From contig CAJQQG010000049.1 in the NCBI GenBank assembly GCA_905480425.1, forward strand, positions 1-46,641: a stretch of 46,641 bases of DNA. Reading direction: 5' to 3'. The translations under genes were made by a program, and so were the position numbers. This DNA is from an uncultured Flavobacteriaceae bacterium. Its GTDB lineage: Bacteria > Bacteroidota > Bacteroidia > Flavobacteriales > Flavobacteriaceae. Each line of letters opens with the position of its first letter. The first letter of the stretch is position 1. Below are positions 33,680 through 42,090 of the stretch, piece after piece. Under the pieces are notes generated by a model. That model had not been told where the DNA came from, made no database searches, and saw nothing but the letters and a program-made list of their open reading frames with translations.

Positions 33680-34388
33680 TCAATATTTCAGTTGATTTAG
33701 GAGGTTTGAATTGTTGTAAGTGCAGTTGAAAATAACGGACAACGTATTTTAATAAATCCGATTTTTCATCTTTTGAAAGTCTAATATTTTCAATAGCATC
33801 AAATTTCGCGCCAAATAAATTTATCCAATAATCTTTTAATTTTCCTTCAAGAAAATCAGGATGTGTCTTTGTAGATACCATACAACCAGTTTTCAAGTCA
33901 AAAAAGGGAGCATTTATTTTGGTTAAGTTTGGATAAAAACCAATAAATTTTGTTAAATCTATCATCATTTTAATATGAAAAAGTCCAACTTGGTCCTCTG
34001 TGTCCAACCATAGTAATCTTGTTTTTAAAAAATCATATAGACCAAGGTTAATCTCTTGCTCTTCTTTAACTACTTGACTAATTACTTCAGCTAAAAAAAA
34101 CAAGAGTGATTTTTTTCTTAAATCAAAAGGAATTGATTGATAGGGGTAATGGAGTTTTGCTTCTCTTATATAACCTAAACGATCTTTGGAATTTTTAGGA
34201 ACCTCTAACTCAAGAAGATTCAGTGGCTCAAATAAAGATCTAGAGATTCTTTTATTATTACGAGAAGACAGTATGCCTTTAAGCATATATGATTGAAAGC
34301 CATACTGTCTTGTGAAACAAGCTAAAATTAGACTTGAATCTCCATATTTTATGGTTGTAAGTGTAATGGCTTCAACAGAATATTGCAC
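33663..34388 (-). CDS. recO: DNA repair protein RecO
   Basis: A 241-residue protein with a GTG start at 34388; no in-frame ATG fits the family's N-terminus (MQYSVEAITLTTIKYGDSSLILACFT). The first 80 residues form the OB fold typical of RecO, followed by a helical domain. RecO loads RecA on SSB-coated single strands with RecR. It begins 11 nt after the gdhA stop and overlaps the TonB receptor start by 17 nt. A zinc-finger Cys set as in some RecO proteins is not seen. Confidence 0.93.
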   Translation of the reverse strand: MQYSVEAITLTTIKYGDSSLILACFTRQYGFQSYMLKGILSSRNNKRISRSLFEPLNLLELEVPKNSKDRLGYIREAKLHYPYQSIPFDLRKKSLLFFLAEVISQVVKEEQEINLGLYDFLKTRLLWLDTEDQVGLFHIKMMIDLTKFIGFYPNLTKINAPFFDLKTGCMVSTKTHPDFLEGKLKDYWINLFGAKFDAIENIRLSKDEKSDLLKYVVRYFQLHLQQFKPPKSTEILNEVFK

Positions 34389-34399
34389 TTGTTTTTGTG

Positions 34400-35743
34400 T
34401 TAAACTACCCCTTGAGCAAGCATGGCATCGGCAACTTTTACAAAACCTGCAATATTGGCTCCTTTTACATAGTCTACATATCCATGTTTATCTTTCCCAT
34501 ATTCTAAACAAGATTCATGAATATCTACCATAATAGTTTGAAGACGTTGATCAACCTCTTCTCTAGTCCAGCTATAACGCAATGAATTTTGAGCCATTTC
34601 AAGACCTGAAACAGCAACTCCCCCTGCGTTAGAGGCTTTTCCTGGTGCAAATAATAGTTGATTTTTTTTAAATAATTCTATTGCTTCTGGAGTACATGGC
34701 ATGTTAGCACCCTCGCCAACGCAAATACAACCATTATTTAATAAAATTTCAGCATCGTCACCGTTTAATTCATTTTGAGTAGCACAAGGAAGTGCAATAT
34801 CACATGCTACCTTCCAGGGAGTTTCTTTTGCATGGAAAGTTGCTTTTGGGAATTTTTCTATAAATAAACTAATGCGGCCTCTTTTCACGTTTTTTAAGTC
34901 CATTATAAAGGCTAATTTTTCTTCATCAATTCCATCAGGATCGACTATGTAGCCGGAAGAGTCTGACAACGTAAGTACTTTAGCACCCAATTGAATACAT
35001 TTTTCTGTTGCATATTGCGCAACATTTCCAGAGCCTGAAATAGTAATTTTTTTACCTTTCAAGCTATTTTTTTTATACATTAACATTTGCTCAGTAAAAT
35101 AAACTACACCATAACCAGTCGCCTCAGGGCGAATTAATGATCCGCCAAAAGAAGCTCCTTTTCCAGTTAAAACCCCTGTAAATTCATTTTGCAGTCTTTT
35201 ATATTGTCCAAATAAATAACCTATTTCTCTTCCTCCAACACCAATATCTCCTGCAGGAACGTCACGATTAGGACCAATATGACTGTAAAGTTCTGTCATA
35301 AAGCTTTGACAAAAACGCATAACCTCAGTATCTGATCTTCCTTTGGGATTAAAGTCTGAACCTCCTTTCCCCCCCCCCATAGGAAGCGTTGTCAAACTAT
35401 TTTTAAATGTTTGTTCAAATGCCAAAAATTTCAAAACACTTAAATTTACACTAGGATGAAAACGCAAACCTCCCTTGTAAGGACCAATGGCAGAATTCAT
35501 TTGTACTCTATATCCTCTATTTACTTGAATTTCTTCGTTATCATCAATCCAAGCAACGCGAAATGATAATACACGTTCGGGTTCAACCATTCTTAATAAA
35601 ATATTTTGCCCATAGTAAATATCATGTTCAACAATATAAGGGATAACAGTTTCGGCAACCTCAGTTACTGCTTGCATAAACTCAGGTTCGTTTTTATTTT
35701 TGGCACTTACTTCTTCAAGAAATTGCTTCACAATCTTGTCCAT
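34400..35743 (-). CDS. gdhA: Glutamate dehydrogenase (NADP-type, hexameric)
   Basis: A 447-residue enzyme of the hexameric GDH type. It has the catalytic-region stretch PMGGGKGGSDFNPKGRS near residue 122-138, GGREIGYLFGQYKR near 170, a Rossmann segment SGSGNVAQYA near 237, and C-terminal SNAGGVAVSGLEMAQN. It reductively aminates 2-oxoglutarate to glutamate, assimilating ammonium; NADP preference is inferred from similarity to the 447-residue GdhA of E. coli. It is upstream of recO by 11 nt. A possible -7 box TATCTTTA lies at 35766-35773. Confidence 0.96.
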   Translation of the reverse strand: MDKIVKQFLEEVSAKNKNEPEFMQAVTEVAETVIPYIVEHDIYYGQNILLRMVEPERVLSFRVAWIDDNEEIQVNRGYRVQMNSAIGPYKGGLRFHPSVNLSVLKFLAFEQTFKNSLTTLPMGGGKGGSDFNPKGRSDTEVMRFCQSFMTELYSHIGPNRDVPAGDIGVGGREIGYLFGQYKRLQNEFTGVLTGKGASFGGSLIRPEATGYGVVYFTEQMLMYKKNSLKGKKITISGSGNVAQYATEKCIQLGAKVLTLSDSSGYIVDPDGIDEEKLAFIMDLKNVKRGRISLFIEKFPKATFHAKETPWKVACDIALPCATQNELNGDDAEILLNNGCICVGEGANMPCTPEAIELFKKNQLLFAPGKASNAGGVAVSGLEMAQNSLRYSWTREEVDQRLQTIMVDIHESCLEYGKDKHGYVDYVKGANIAGFVKVADAMLAQGVV

Positions 35744-35765
35744 AGAAAACTAGTTTAAGTCTATA

Positions 35766-35773
35766 TAAAGATA
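35766..35773 (-). promoter_or_regulatory. Possible -7 element (TATCTTTA) for gdhA-recO-receptor
   Basis: TATCTTTA on the minus strand differs from TAnnTTTG only at the last base and lies 22 nt before the gdhA ATG. A TTG lies about 15 nt further upstream, slightly short of the usual spacing. Confidence 0.35.
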
Positions 35774-35797
35774 TTGTATTTTACAACACAAGCTTCT

Positions 35798-37150
35798 TTA
35801 AAAAAGAAAATCAACTAGATTTTCTACTTTAGAAAAGGCTTTAATTTTTATAGATTTAGGGGTTCTTCCAAGTTTAGAAAATTTTGACACCACAATTTGT
35901 TCAAAGCCTAATTTTTCAGCTTCTTGAATTCTTATTTCTGCTTTAGCAATAGGACGAATCTCTCCAGATAGACCAATTTCAGCAGCAAAACATATTTTTT
36001 GTAAAATAGGAATATCATGATAACTGGATAAAAGGGCAGCTACAACAGCCATATCTAAGGCAGGATCTTCAATCGTAATACCTCCTGTGATATTGATAAA
36101 AACATCTTTACTGCCAAGGGAAAAACCCGCTCTTTTTTCTAAAACAGCCAAAAGCATGTTTAAGCGTTTGGCATTAAACCCCGTACTACTTCTTTGTGGA
36201 GTTCCGTAAACCGCACTACTTACAAGGGCCTGAACTTCAATCATTAAAGGCCGAATACCCTCTACAGTTGCTGCTATTGCATGGCCACTTAAGGCTTCTT
36301 CTTTTTCAGAAATCAACACTTCGCTAGGATTGGTAACTTGGCGTAATCCTTGAGAAATCATTTCATAGATTCCAATTTCAGAAGTAGCTCCAAAACGATT
36401 TTTTTGTGCTCGAAGTATTCGATAAATATGATTTCTGTCTCCTTCAAATTGAAGAACCGTATCAACCATATGCTCTAAAATTTTAGGCCCAGCAATGTTT
36501 CCATCTTTGGTTATATGGCCAACTAAAATGACGGGTGTGTTAGTATTTTTTGCAAATTGAATTAATTCTCCCGCGGTTGCTCTAATTTGAGATACACTAC
36601 CAGCACCACTTTCAATATGATTGCTGTGTAGGGTTTGAATAGAGTCCACAATCAAGAGGTCCGGTTTTATTTTTTGAATTTGCTGAAATATTTTTTGTGT
36701 TTCGGTTTGACTGAGCACAAAACAATTTTCTCCAGAGAGACCCATTCTGTCTGCACGAAGTTTGATTTGTTGTTGACTTTCCTCTCCAGAAATATAAAGT
36801 ACATTAGTATTTAAACTAAGCGAGACTTGAAGCAGTAACGTTGATTTTCCAATACCAGGCTCTCCACCCAAAAGAATAACTGATCCAGGGACTAAACCCC
36901 CGCCCAATACTCGATTTAACTCTTCATCGTTAGTTTTTATTCTAGGAGCTTGAGTTACATCTATTGCATTTATTGGGATAGGTACTGTGTTTTGTTGTGA
37001 AGCATCTGTCACCCATTCTTTAGGAGTTTCTTTTTCGATAATTTCCTCTACCAAGGTATTCCAGGCTTTACAAGCATTACATTGTCCTTGCCATTGAGCA
37101 TTTTGTGCTCCACAACTTTGGCAGAAAAAAGCTTTTTTTACTTTGGCCAT
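35798..37150 (-). CDS. radA: DNA repair protein RadA
   Basis: A 450-residue RecA-like ATPase with all RadA parts. The N-terminal four-Cys zinc finger (CQSCG ... CNACKAW, residues 9-30) is intact. Walker A is GEPGIGKST near 95-103, the RadA-specific KNRFG lies near 251, and a Lon-protease-like C-terminal domain covers about 270-450. It promotes branch migration in recombination. It begins 19 nt after the membrane-protein gene upstream, at the end of the panC-panD-membrane protein-radA run. Confidence 0.96.
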   Translation of the reverse strand: MAKVKKAFFCQSCGAQNAQWQGQCNACKAWNTLVEEIIEKETPKEWVTDASQQNTVPIPINAIDVTQAPRIKTNDEELNRVLGGGLVPGSVILLGGEPGIGKSTLLLQVSLSLNTNVLYISGEESQQQIKLRADRMGLSGENCFVLSQTETQKIFQQIQKIKPDLLIVDSIQTLHSNHIESGAGSVSQIRATAGELIQFAKNTNTPVILVGHITKDGNIAGPKILEHMVDTVLQFEGDRNHIYRILRAQKNRFGATSEIGIYEMISQGLRQVTNPSEVLISEKEEALSGHAIAATVEGIRPLMIEVQALVSSAVYGTPQRSSTGFNAKRLNMLLAVLEKRAGFSLGSKDVFINITGGITIEDPALDMAVVAALLSSYHDIPILQKICFAAEIGLSGEIRPIAKAEIRIQEAEKLGFEQIVVSKFSKLGRTPKSIKIKAFSKVENLVDFLF

Positions 37151-37169
37151 AACTTATGAATAAACGTTT

Positions 37170-38132
37170 TTATTTGCGATTAACTAAAGGTAGTGCAAAA
37201 AAGGAAAGACTTCCAAAGACAATTATCATAAAGGTTTGTGCGGTCCAAGTGATCCACCCAAAAGCCAATCCCGATTCATTTGTAACACCAAATGTTGCAA
37301 GCATTAAAGCTACTGAAAAAGGATAAATTCCAATTCCACCATTAGAAGCAGAGATTGCTAAACCACCAATAGCAAAAGCAGGTAATAAAGCATTCAAGTC
37401 AAGTGTTGATGTTTCAGGTACAGTCCATTTCACAACATAAAACATCGCTATATACATTATCCAAATAAATAATGTATGTGCAATAAATGCCCCTTTATTA
37501 GGCATTTTTTTTAGGCTAAGAATTCCTTCAACCAATCCTTTCAAAATTTTTTTAATTTTCATAATTAAAGGATATTTCTCTTGTTTTAACAAAAAACGAA
37601 TTATATAAATAACAGGAATTAAACCCCCAAAGAACCAATACAATAGTTTTGTCATCGAAACTTGTTTCTCTATTAAAAAACTCCAAATAAGTTCAAATTG
37701 TAGACTAAGTACCAGTAAAATTAGACTGATTAAGATAATCATGTCAACTAAACGCTCTGCAATTATAGTTCCAAATGTCTTTTCAAAAGGAATTTTTTCA
37801 TAGGAACTGAGGGTGGTGGCTCTCAAAATTTCTCCTGAACGAGGGATTCCAAGATTGGCGATATAGCCAATTAATACAGAAAGGAAAGTATTTATAAACC
37901 TAGGTTTATAGCCCAGTGGTTCCAACATAAATTTCCAACGGTATGCACGTGAAAGATGGCTCAAAATTCCAAAAAAAACAGACAGAAATAAAAAGCGGTA
38001 ATCTGCATTTTTTATATAAGTATAAATTAGTTTTCGCTCTTCATTTGAAGTTGCATTTACTGTTAGAAAGATAAAAAATAGACCAATACTTAGAGGCACT
38101 AAAATTTTTAAAACAGCTTTTAGTTTTTCCAA
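37170..38132 (-). CDS. YbhN/LPG-synthase-like flippase domain membrane protein
   Basis: A 320-residue protein with about eight hydrophobic segments and no soluble catalytic domain. The pattern FLSVLIGYIANLGIPRSGEILRATTLSSYEKIPFEKTFGTIIAERLVD (residues about 83-131) is the signature of the YbhN/UPF0104 family, the same fold as the flippase half of MprF. A lipid- or polyprenol-linked substrate is likely, but unknown. It starts 3 nt after the panD stop and ends 19 nt before radA. Confidence 0.88.
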   Translation of the reverse strand: MEKLKAVLKILVPLSIGLFFIFLTVNATSNEERKLIYTYIKNADYRFLFLSVFFGILSHLSRAYRWKFMLEPLGYKPRFINTFLSVLIGYIANLGIPRSGEILRATTLSSYEKIPFEKTFGTIIAERLVDMIILISLILLVLSLQFELIWSFLIEKQVSMTKLLYWFFGGLIPVIYIIRFLLKQEKYPLIMKIKKILKGLVEGILSLKKMPNKGAFIAHTLFIWIMYIAMFYVVKWTVPETSTLDLNALLPAFAIGGLAISASNGGIGIYPFSVALMLATFGVTNESGLAFGWITWTAQTFMIIVFGSLSFFALPLVNRK

Positions 38133-38135
38133 AAT

Positions 38136-38486
38136 TTAATTTAGTTGGTTTGTAGTTTCGTTTGGAAAAATAAGATTGGGATTAAATTTTTTAGCAGCCT
38201 CAAACTCCATCTGAGCGTAACTTATAATTATTATAATATCCCCTTTTTGAACTTTTCTAGCCGCGGGGCCATTTAAAGTAACTTCTCCTGAGCCAGCTTC
38301 ACCTTCAATTACATAAGTTTCTAGCCGCTCGCCATTATTAATATTTACAATTTGAACCTTCTCCCCTGGAATTATATTGGCAGCATCAATGAGATTTTTA
38401 TCAAGCGTTATGCTCCCGATGTAATTAAGATCGGCATCGGTTACAGTAACACGGTGAATTTTAGACTTTAGCACTTCTATTAACAT
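38136..38486 (-). CDS. panD: Aspartate 1-decarboxylase (self-processing)
   Basis: A 116-residue pyruvoyl enzyme precursor. The self-cleavage site is Gly24-Ser25 (NYIGSITLD), where Ser25 becomes the pyruvoyl group, as in E. coli. [10 protein letters not shown] and [13 protein letters not shown] are the usual conserved stretches. It makes beta-alanine for pantothenate and lies 12 nt downstream of panC, whose product joins beta-alanine to pantoate. A -7 element (38491-38498) ends 4 nt before the ATG, so panD may have its own leaderless transcript. Confidence 0.96.
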   Translation of the reverse strand: MLIEVLKSKIHRVTVTDADLNYIGSITLDKNLIDAANIIPGEKVQIVNINNGERLETYVIEGEAGSGEVTLNGPAARKVQKGDIIIIISYAQMEFEAAKKFNPNLIFPNETTNQLN

Positions 38487-38490
38487 CCGG

Positions 38491-38498
38491 CAAAGGTA
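38491..38498 (-). promoter_or_regulatory. -7 element (TACCTTTG) almost touching the panD start codon
   Basis: An exact TAnnTTTG match fills the 12-nt gap between panC and panD and ends 4 nt before the panD ATG. The expected start point coincides with the ATG. This mirrors the arrangement in front of the DUF3108 gene. Confidence 0.5.
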
Positions 38499-39344
38499 TT
38501 ATATTCTCCCTAATTTTAGGGTATCAATAAGCCTAGTTTTCCCAGCATTAACCGCCACAAATATTCGATAGGTATTTTGTTTTTTTAGACTTTTGACGGG
38601 TATTAGAGTTGTTTCTTCTGCCACGAAAAAATATTCCACCCTTAAAAAAGAATTTTTTTCTACACTTTTTTTAAAAAAATGGGTCATGTAGTTCACATCC
38701 CATTGATCACTATTTTCACCTATTTTTCGAAGGGTTTGAAATATGATAGGTGCTGTGTCACGTTCTCTTTTATTCAGAAGTTGATTGCGAGAGCTCATCG
38801 CAATACCATCGATTTCTCTAATAATCGGGCAACCTATAATTTCTATTCCAAGGTTTAATTGATCATTTAAGACTTTTATTATTTGCAATTGCTGAAAGTC
38901 TTTTTCACCAAAATAAGCTCTATCTGGCTTTAAATTCCGAAAAAGCGCCTCTATGATTGTGGCAACACCATTAAAGTGATTGTCTCTAAAAGCACCTTCC
39001 ATGTGTACAGCAAGACTTCCAAAATTATATTTTTTAGCATTTATGGCTTTAGGATATAAGTCAGAGTCATCAGGGGTGTAAACGATAAGCTTTGTATTGT
39101 ATGGAGTCAGTAATTCAAGGTCTTTTGCAGTATTTTTAGGATATTTGGTAAGATCGTTAGCATTATTAAATTGAGTAGGATTAATAAAAATACTTACTAA
39201 AACCCAATTATTATTTTCAGCAGCTTTTTGAACTAAAGAAAGGTGTCCTTTGTGCAATGCACCCATTGTGGGAACCAAACCTATACTACCTGTTTGCTTT
39301 TTTAAGAAGCTACGAAGCTCACTATGAGTAGTAAATACATACAT
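38499..39344 (-). CDS. panC: Pantothenate synthetase (pantoate-beta-alanine ligase)
   Basis: A 281-residue enzyme of the HIGH-type nucleotidyltransferase fold. It has VPTMGALHKGHLSLV near residue 23-37, FINPTQFN near 53, GEKDFQQL near 142 and the KMSKS-like SSRNQLL near 179. It condenses pantoate with beta-alanine using ATP. It is divergent from the glycogen-synthase-like gene, with 97 nt between the ATGs holding candidate promoters for both directions. Confidence 0.96.
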   Translation of the reverse strand: MYVFTTHSELRSFLKKQTGSIGLVPTMGALHKGHLSLVQKAAENNNWVLVSIFINPTQFNNANDLTKYPKNTAKDLELLTPYNTKLIVYTPDDSDLYPKAINAKKYNFGSLAVHMEGAFRDNHFNGVATIIEALFRNLKPDRAYFGEKDFQQLQIIKVLNDQLNLGIEIIGCPIIREIDGIAMSSRNQLLNKRERDTAPIIFQTLRKIGENSDQWDVNYMTHFFKKSVEKNSFLRVEYFFVAEETTLIPVKSLKKQNTYRIFVAVNAGKTRLIDTLKLGRI

Positions 39345-39360
39345 TTAGTAAATTATTAAC

Positions 39361-39412
39361 GTTGCTAAAGTAGTTAGTTTTTAAGTATGTGTGCATTAAT
39401 TTTGTATTTTCG
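39361..39412. promoter_or_regulatory. Divergent promoter region between panC and the GT5-like gene
   Basis: On the minus strand TACTTTAGCAAC (39361-39372) resembles the Bacteroidota -7 element and its usual GCAAC neighbourhood, and would serve panC with a short leader. On the plus strand TATTTTCG (39405-39412) would serve the gene at 39442. Both depart from TAnnTTTG by one base or more. Confidence 0.35.
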
Positions 39413-39441
39413 CATGACTTTTCCCATTGGAAATTATTTAT

Positions 39442-40242
39442 ATGAAAGACAAGAAAGTATTAATCATTTCATCTGAGGTAGTTCCTTACCTACCCCAAAC
39501 CGATCAAGCACTGAATTCGTTTCAAATCCCCAAAAAGATTAATCAGAAAGGAGGCCAAACACGAATCTTTATGCCTCGTTATGGACTAATTAACGAAAGA
39601 AGGCACCAGTTACATGAAGTGATTCGTTTGTCTGGAATGAATTTAGTTATTAATGACATGGATATGCCATTGATAATTAAAGTTGCCTCTATTCCAAAAG
39701 AGCGTATGCAAGTTTACTTTATTGATAATGAAGAATATTTTAAGCGGCGTGCACTATTACATGATGCTGAAGGAAAATGCTTCAAAGACAATGATGAGCG
39801 CATGATTTTTTTTACTAAAGGTGTTGTAGAGACTGTTAAAAAACTAAACTGGTCTCCAGATATTATTCATTTACACGGTTGGTTTACTTCACTTTTCCCA
39901 TTATATCTAAAAACTTATTATAAAGATGAACCTCTTTTTGCAGGAAGTAAAATTATAAGTTCTCTTTACGGGCCTGATTTCGAGGCTCCTTTTTCCAAAA
40001 AATTCCATGAAAAGGTTGCTTTTGATAAAATTGATCCAGAACATATTGAGGAATTAAAAAAGGCTAGCTATGAAGCACTTGCTTCTATAGCAATAAAATA
40101 TTCTGACGGTGTTATAATGGCAGATGAAAAGATTCCTGACATGGTAGTTTCTGAAGTTAAAAATAGTAATAAACCTAATTTAGACTTTACTCAATCCAAA
40201 GATGAAAAGGTTTATATTGATTTTTATAGCCAAAAATTTTAA
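39442..40242 (+). CDS. Glycogen-synthase-like (GT5 N-terminal) protein, probably not catalytic
   Basis: A 266-residue protein starting at the ATG at 39442 (MKDKKVLIISSEVVPY); a TTG 15 nt upstream is less likely. It aligns with the N-terminal half of GlgA: SSEVVPYL, RIFMPRYGLINERR, FTKGVVETV, DIIHLHGWFTSLFPLYLKT. It stops after this Rossmann domain, whereas true glycogen synthases have about 470 residues. The ADP-glucose-binding KxGGL that normally follows the N-terminal strand is absent, the segment reading LPQTDQALN. A non-catalytic or regulatory role is therefore likelier than glycogen synthesis. It lies 16 nt before the DUF4270 lipoprotein gene. Confidence 0.88.
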   Translation: MKDKKVLIISSEVVPYLPQTDQALNSFQIPKKINQKGGQTRIFMPRYGLINERRHQLHEVIRLSGMNLVINDMDMPLIIKVASIPKERMQVYFIDNEEYFKRRALLHDAEGKCFKDNDERMIFFTKGVVETVKKLNWSPDIIHLHGWFTSLFPLYLKTYYKDEPLFAGSKIISSLYGPDFEAPFSKKFHEKVAFDKIDPEHIEELKKASYEALASIAIKYSDGVIMADEKIPDMVVSEVKNSNKPNLDFTQSKDEKVYIDFYSQKF

Positions 40243-40258
40243 AAGTAAAAAACAATTA

Positions 40259-42085
40259 ATGCGTCTCACAACAAATCTATTTGTAAGCCTAGTTTTTCTC
40301 CTACTTTATACTTCTTGCAATCAAGACTATACTCCAGTTGGAGAAAGTTTATTTCAGGATCAAACTATAAAATCGCTTAAAGAAGTTGTACCTGCTTTTA
40401 CGTTTCAAAAAAAACTTAGAAAAGTTCAAACTAATGGCCTTCCTTTAGCCCAACTAGGTAAAATCAATCATCCTGTTTTTGGTTTGGCAGAGGCGAGTTT
40501 TGCTGCTCAACTAAACATTGGAAATAACCCATTTTTTGGAAATCACAGACAGCTTTTTGAAGATGAGCCTGACGAATCAGATCCAAATTTGATTCCAGAG
40601 AATGAAAGAGTAATATCAGTATACCTAGAGATTCCATTTTTTACCAATCAGCAAGATTCAGATTTCGATGGTGTAATAGATGATTTAGATGTTGACCCAA
40701 ATGATCCAGAGAGTAATTCTGATGGAGATGAATTAACGGACCTTATTGAGTCTCAAGCAGGATTGAATCCGTTAAGTGAAGATAGTGATGGGGATGGAAT
40801 TTTAGACCACAATGACAATGATAATTCAGGATATCAAATTGGAGATACTTCTTATGGAATTGATTCTATTTATGGAAATCGTGCGGCATCTTTTTCGTTA
40901 AAAGTATATGAACTTACGGCTTACCTTAACAGCTTAGATCCACTAGATAATTTTGAAACTAACCAAGCTTATTATTCTACTCAAGATTATTTTGAAGAAG
41001 GTTTTTATGACAGGGTTCTGTTTGATGATAAAATTCAATTGAATTTTGAGGAAACCCGTATCAATTTTGAAGAAGATGATCCTGATACAACTGATGTTGA
41101 TGAATCTACTCAGGTTGAGACAAGAATCACCCCTCGTATTAAGGTTCCTTTAGATATATCATTCTTCCAAGAGAATCTTATTGACAAAGAAGGGACTGAT
41201 GATCTTCTTACCCCTGATTCTTTTCAAGCAGCTATGCGAGGACTTATTATTCGTGCTGACGATTTTTCAGATGATTTATATATGCTTTTAGATATTCAGA
41301 ATGCTGAAGTAAAAGTAACATATGAATATGATGTTTATCAAACTCAAGGAACCTTGAGTGATCTTAGTGACGACACTATTGAAGTGTCAGAAAAGGATTT
41401 TTCATTAATATTTAATGGTATTCGAATAAATACTTTAAAGAATACTCTTTTTGATGTAGCTATTCAAGAAAGAATCATGTCTTCTAACAATAATACACCC
41501 GTAGATAAAATTTACATTCAAAGTGGAAGTTTGATGGGAAAAGTCCGTCTTTTTTCTCAAGAAAATCAAAATGAAAACGAATTGCTAGAAGATTTAAGAA
41601 GCAAACCATGGTTAATCAACGAAGCTAATTTGATTTTTTATATCGATCCAACAACATCAAATATAGAAGAGTTATTAGCCCTTCGTTTATATCTTTTTAA
41701 TTATAATTCTGGAGCACCACTTTCAGATTATATAAGTGATGGATCTATTTCTAATTTTGGGAGAAATGCTAATAAAAAAGTTTTTGGTGGTCTTTTAGAA
41801 TTTGATGATGCAGATCTACCTTTTCGTTATAAGTTTAATATCACGGATCATATTTCTAATATTATTAGAAATGATTCCACCAATATTGATTTGGGATTGG
41901 TTGTTAATGCTGACATCAATAATCTAACCCCTTTAAAAGCAATTACTGAATTTTCAGAAGAAGATTTATTATACCCCTTAACAGCAACCCTTAACCCAAT
42001 TGGAGCTATTTTGGTGGGGTCTCATCCCGATGAGCTTTTAGATGATAAAAGAGTTCGATTAGAAATCATTTATTCTTCTTACTAG
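40259..42085 (+). CDS. DUF4270 lipoprotein with a TSP3-like Ca-binding insert
   Basis: A 608-residue protein starting at the ATG at 40259; the further upstream in-frame ATG would place extra residues before the signal and overlap the preceding gene. The signal ends in lipobox LLYTSC (Cys20), so it is a lipoprotein. DUF4270 features are the early NQDYTPVGESLF stretch, repeated beta-rich segments and a DELLDDKRVRLEI end. Residues of about 132-191 are an Asp/Asn-rich insert with DSDFDGVIDD, NSDGDELTD and DSDGDGILD units, like calcium-binding thrombospondin type 3 repeats. Function is unknown. It is co-transcribed with the GT5-like gene. Confidence 0.88.
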   Translation: MRLTTNLFVSLVFLLLYTSCNQDYTPVGESLFQDQTIKSLKEVVPAFTFQKKLRKVQTNGLPLAQLGKINHPVFGLAEASFAAQLNIGNNPFFGNHRQLFEDEPDESDPNLIPENERVISVYLEIPFFTNQQDSDFDGVIDDLDVDPNDPESNSDGDELTDLIESQAGLNPLSEDSDGDGILDHNDNDNSGYQIGDTSYGIDSIYGNRAASFSLKVYELTAYLNSLDPLDNFETNQAYYSTQDYFEEGFYDRVLFDDKIQLNFEETRINFEEDDPDTTDVDESTQVETRITPRIKVPLDISFFQENLIDKEGTDDLLTPDSFQAAMRGLIIRADDFSDDLYMLLDIQNAEVKVTYEYDVYQTQGTLSDLSDDTIEVSEKDFSLIFNGIRINTLKNTLFDVAIQERIMSSNNNTPVDKIYIQSGSLMGKVRLFSQENQNENELLEDLRSKPWLINEANLIFYIDPTTSNIEELLALRLYLFNYNSGAPLSDYISDGSISNFGRNANKKVFGGLLEFDDADLPFRYKFNITDHISNIIRNDSTNIDLGLVVNADINNLTPLKAITEFSEEDLLYPLTATLNPIGAILVGSHPDELLDDKRVRLEIIYSSY

Positions 42086-42090
42086 GGCGC

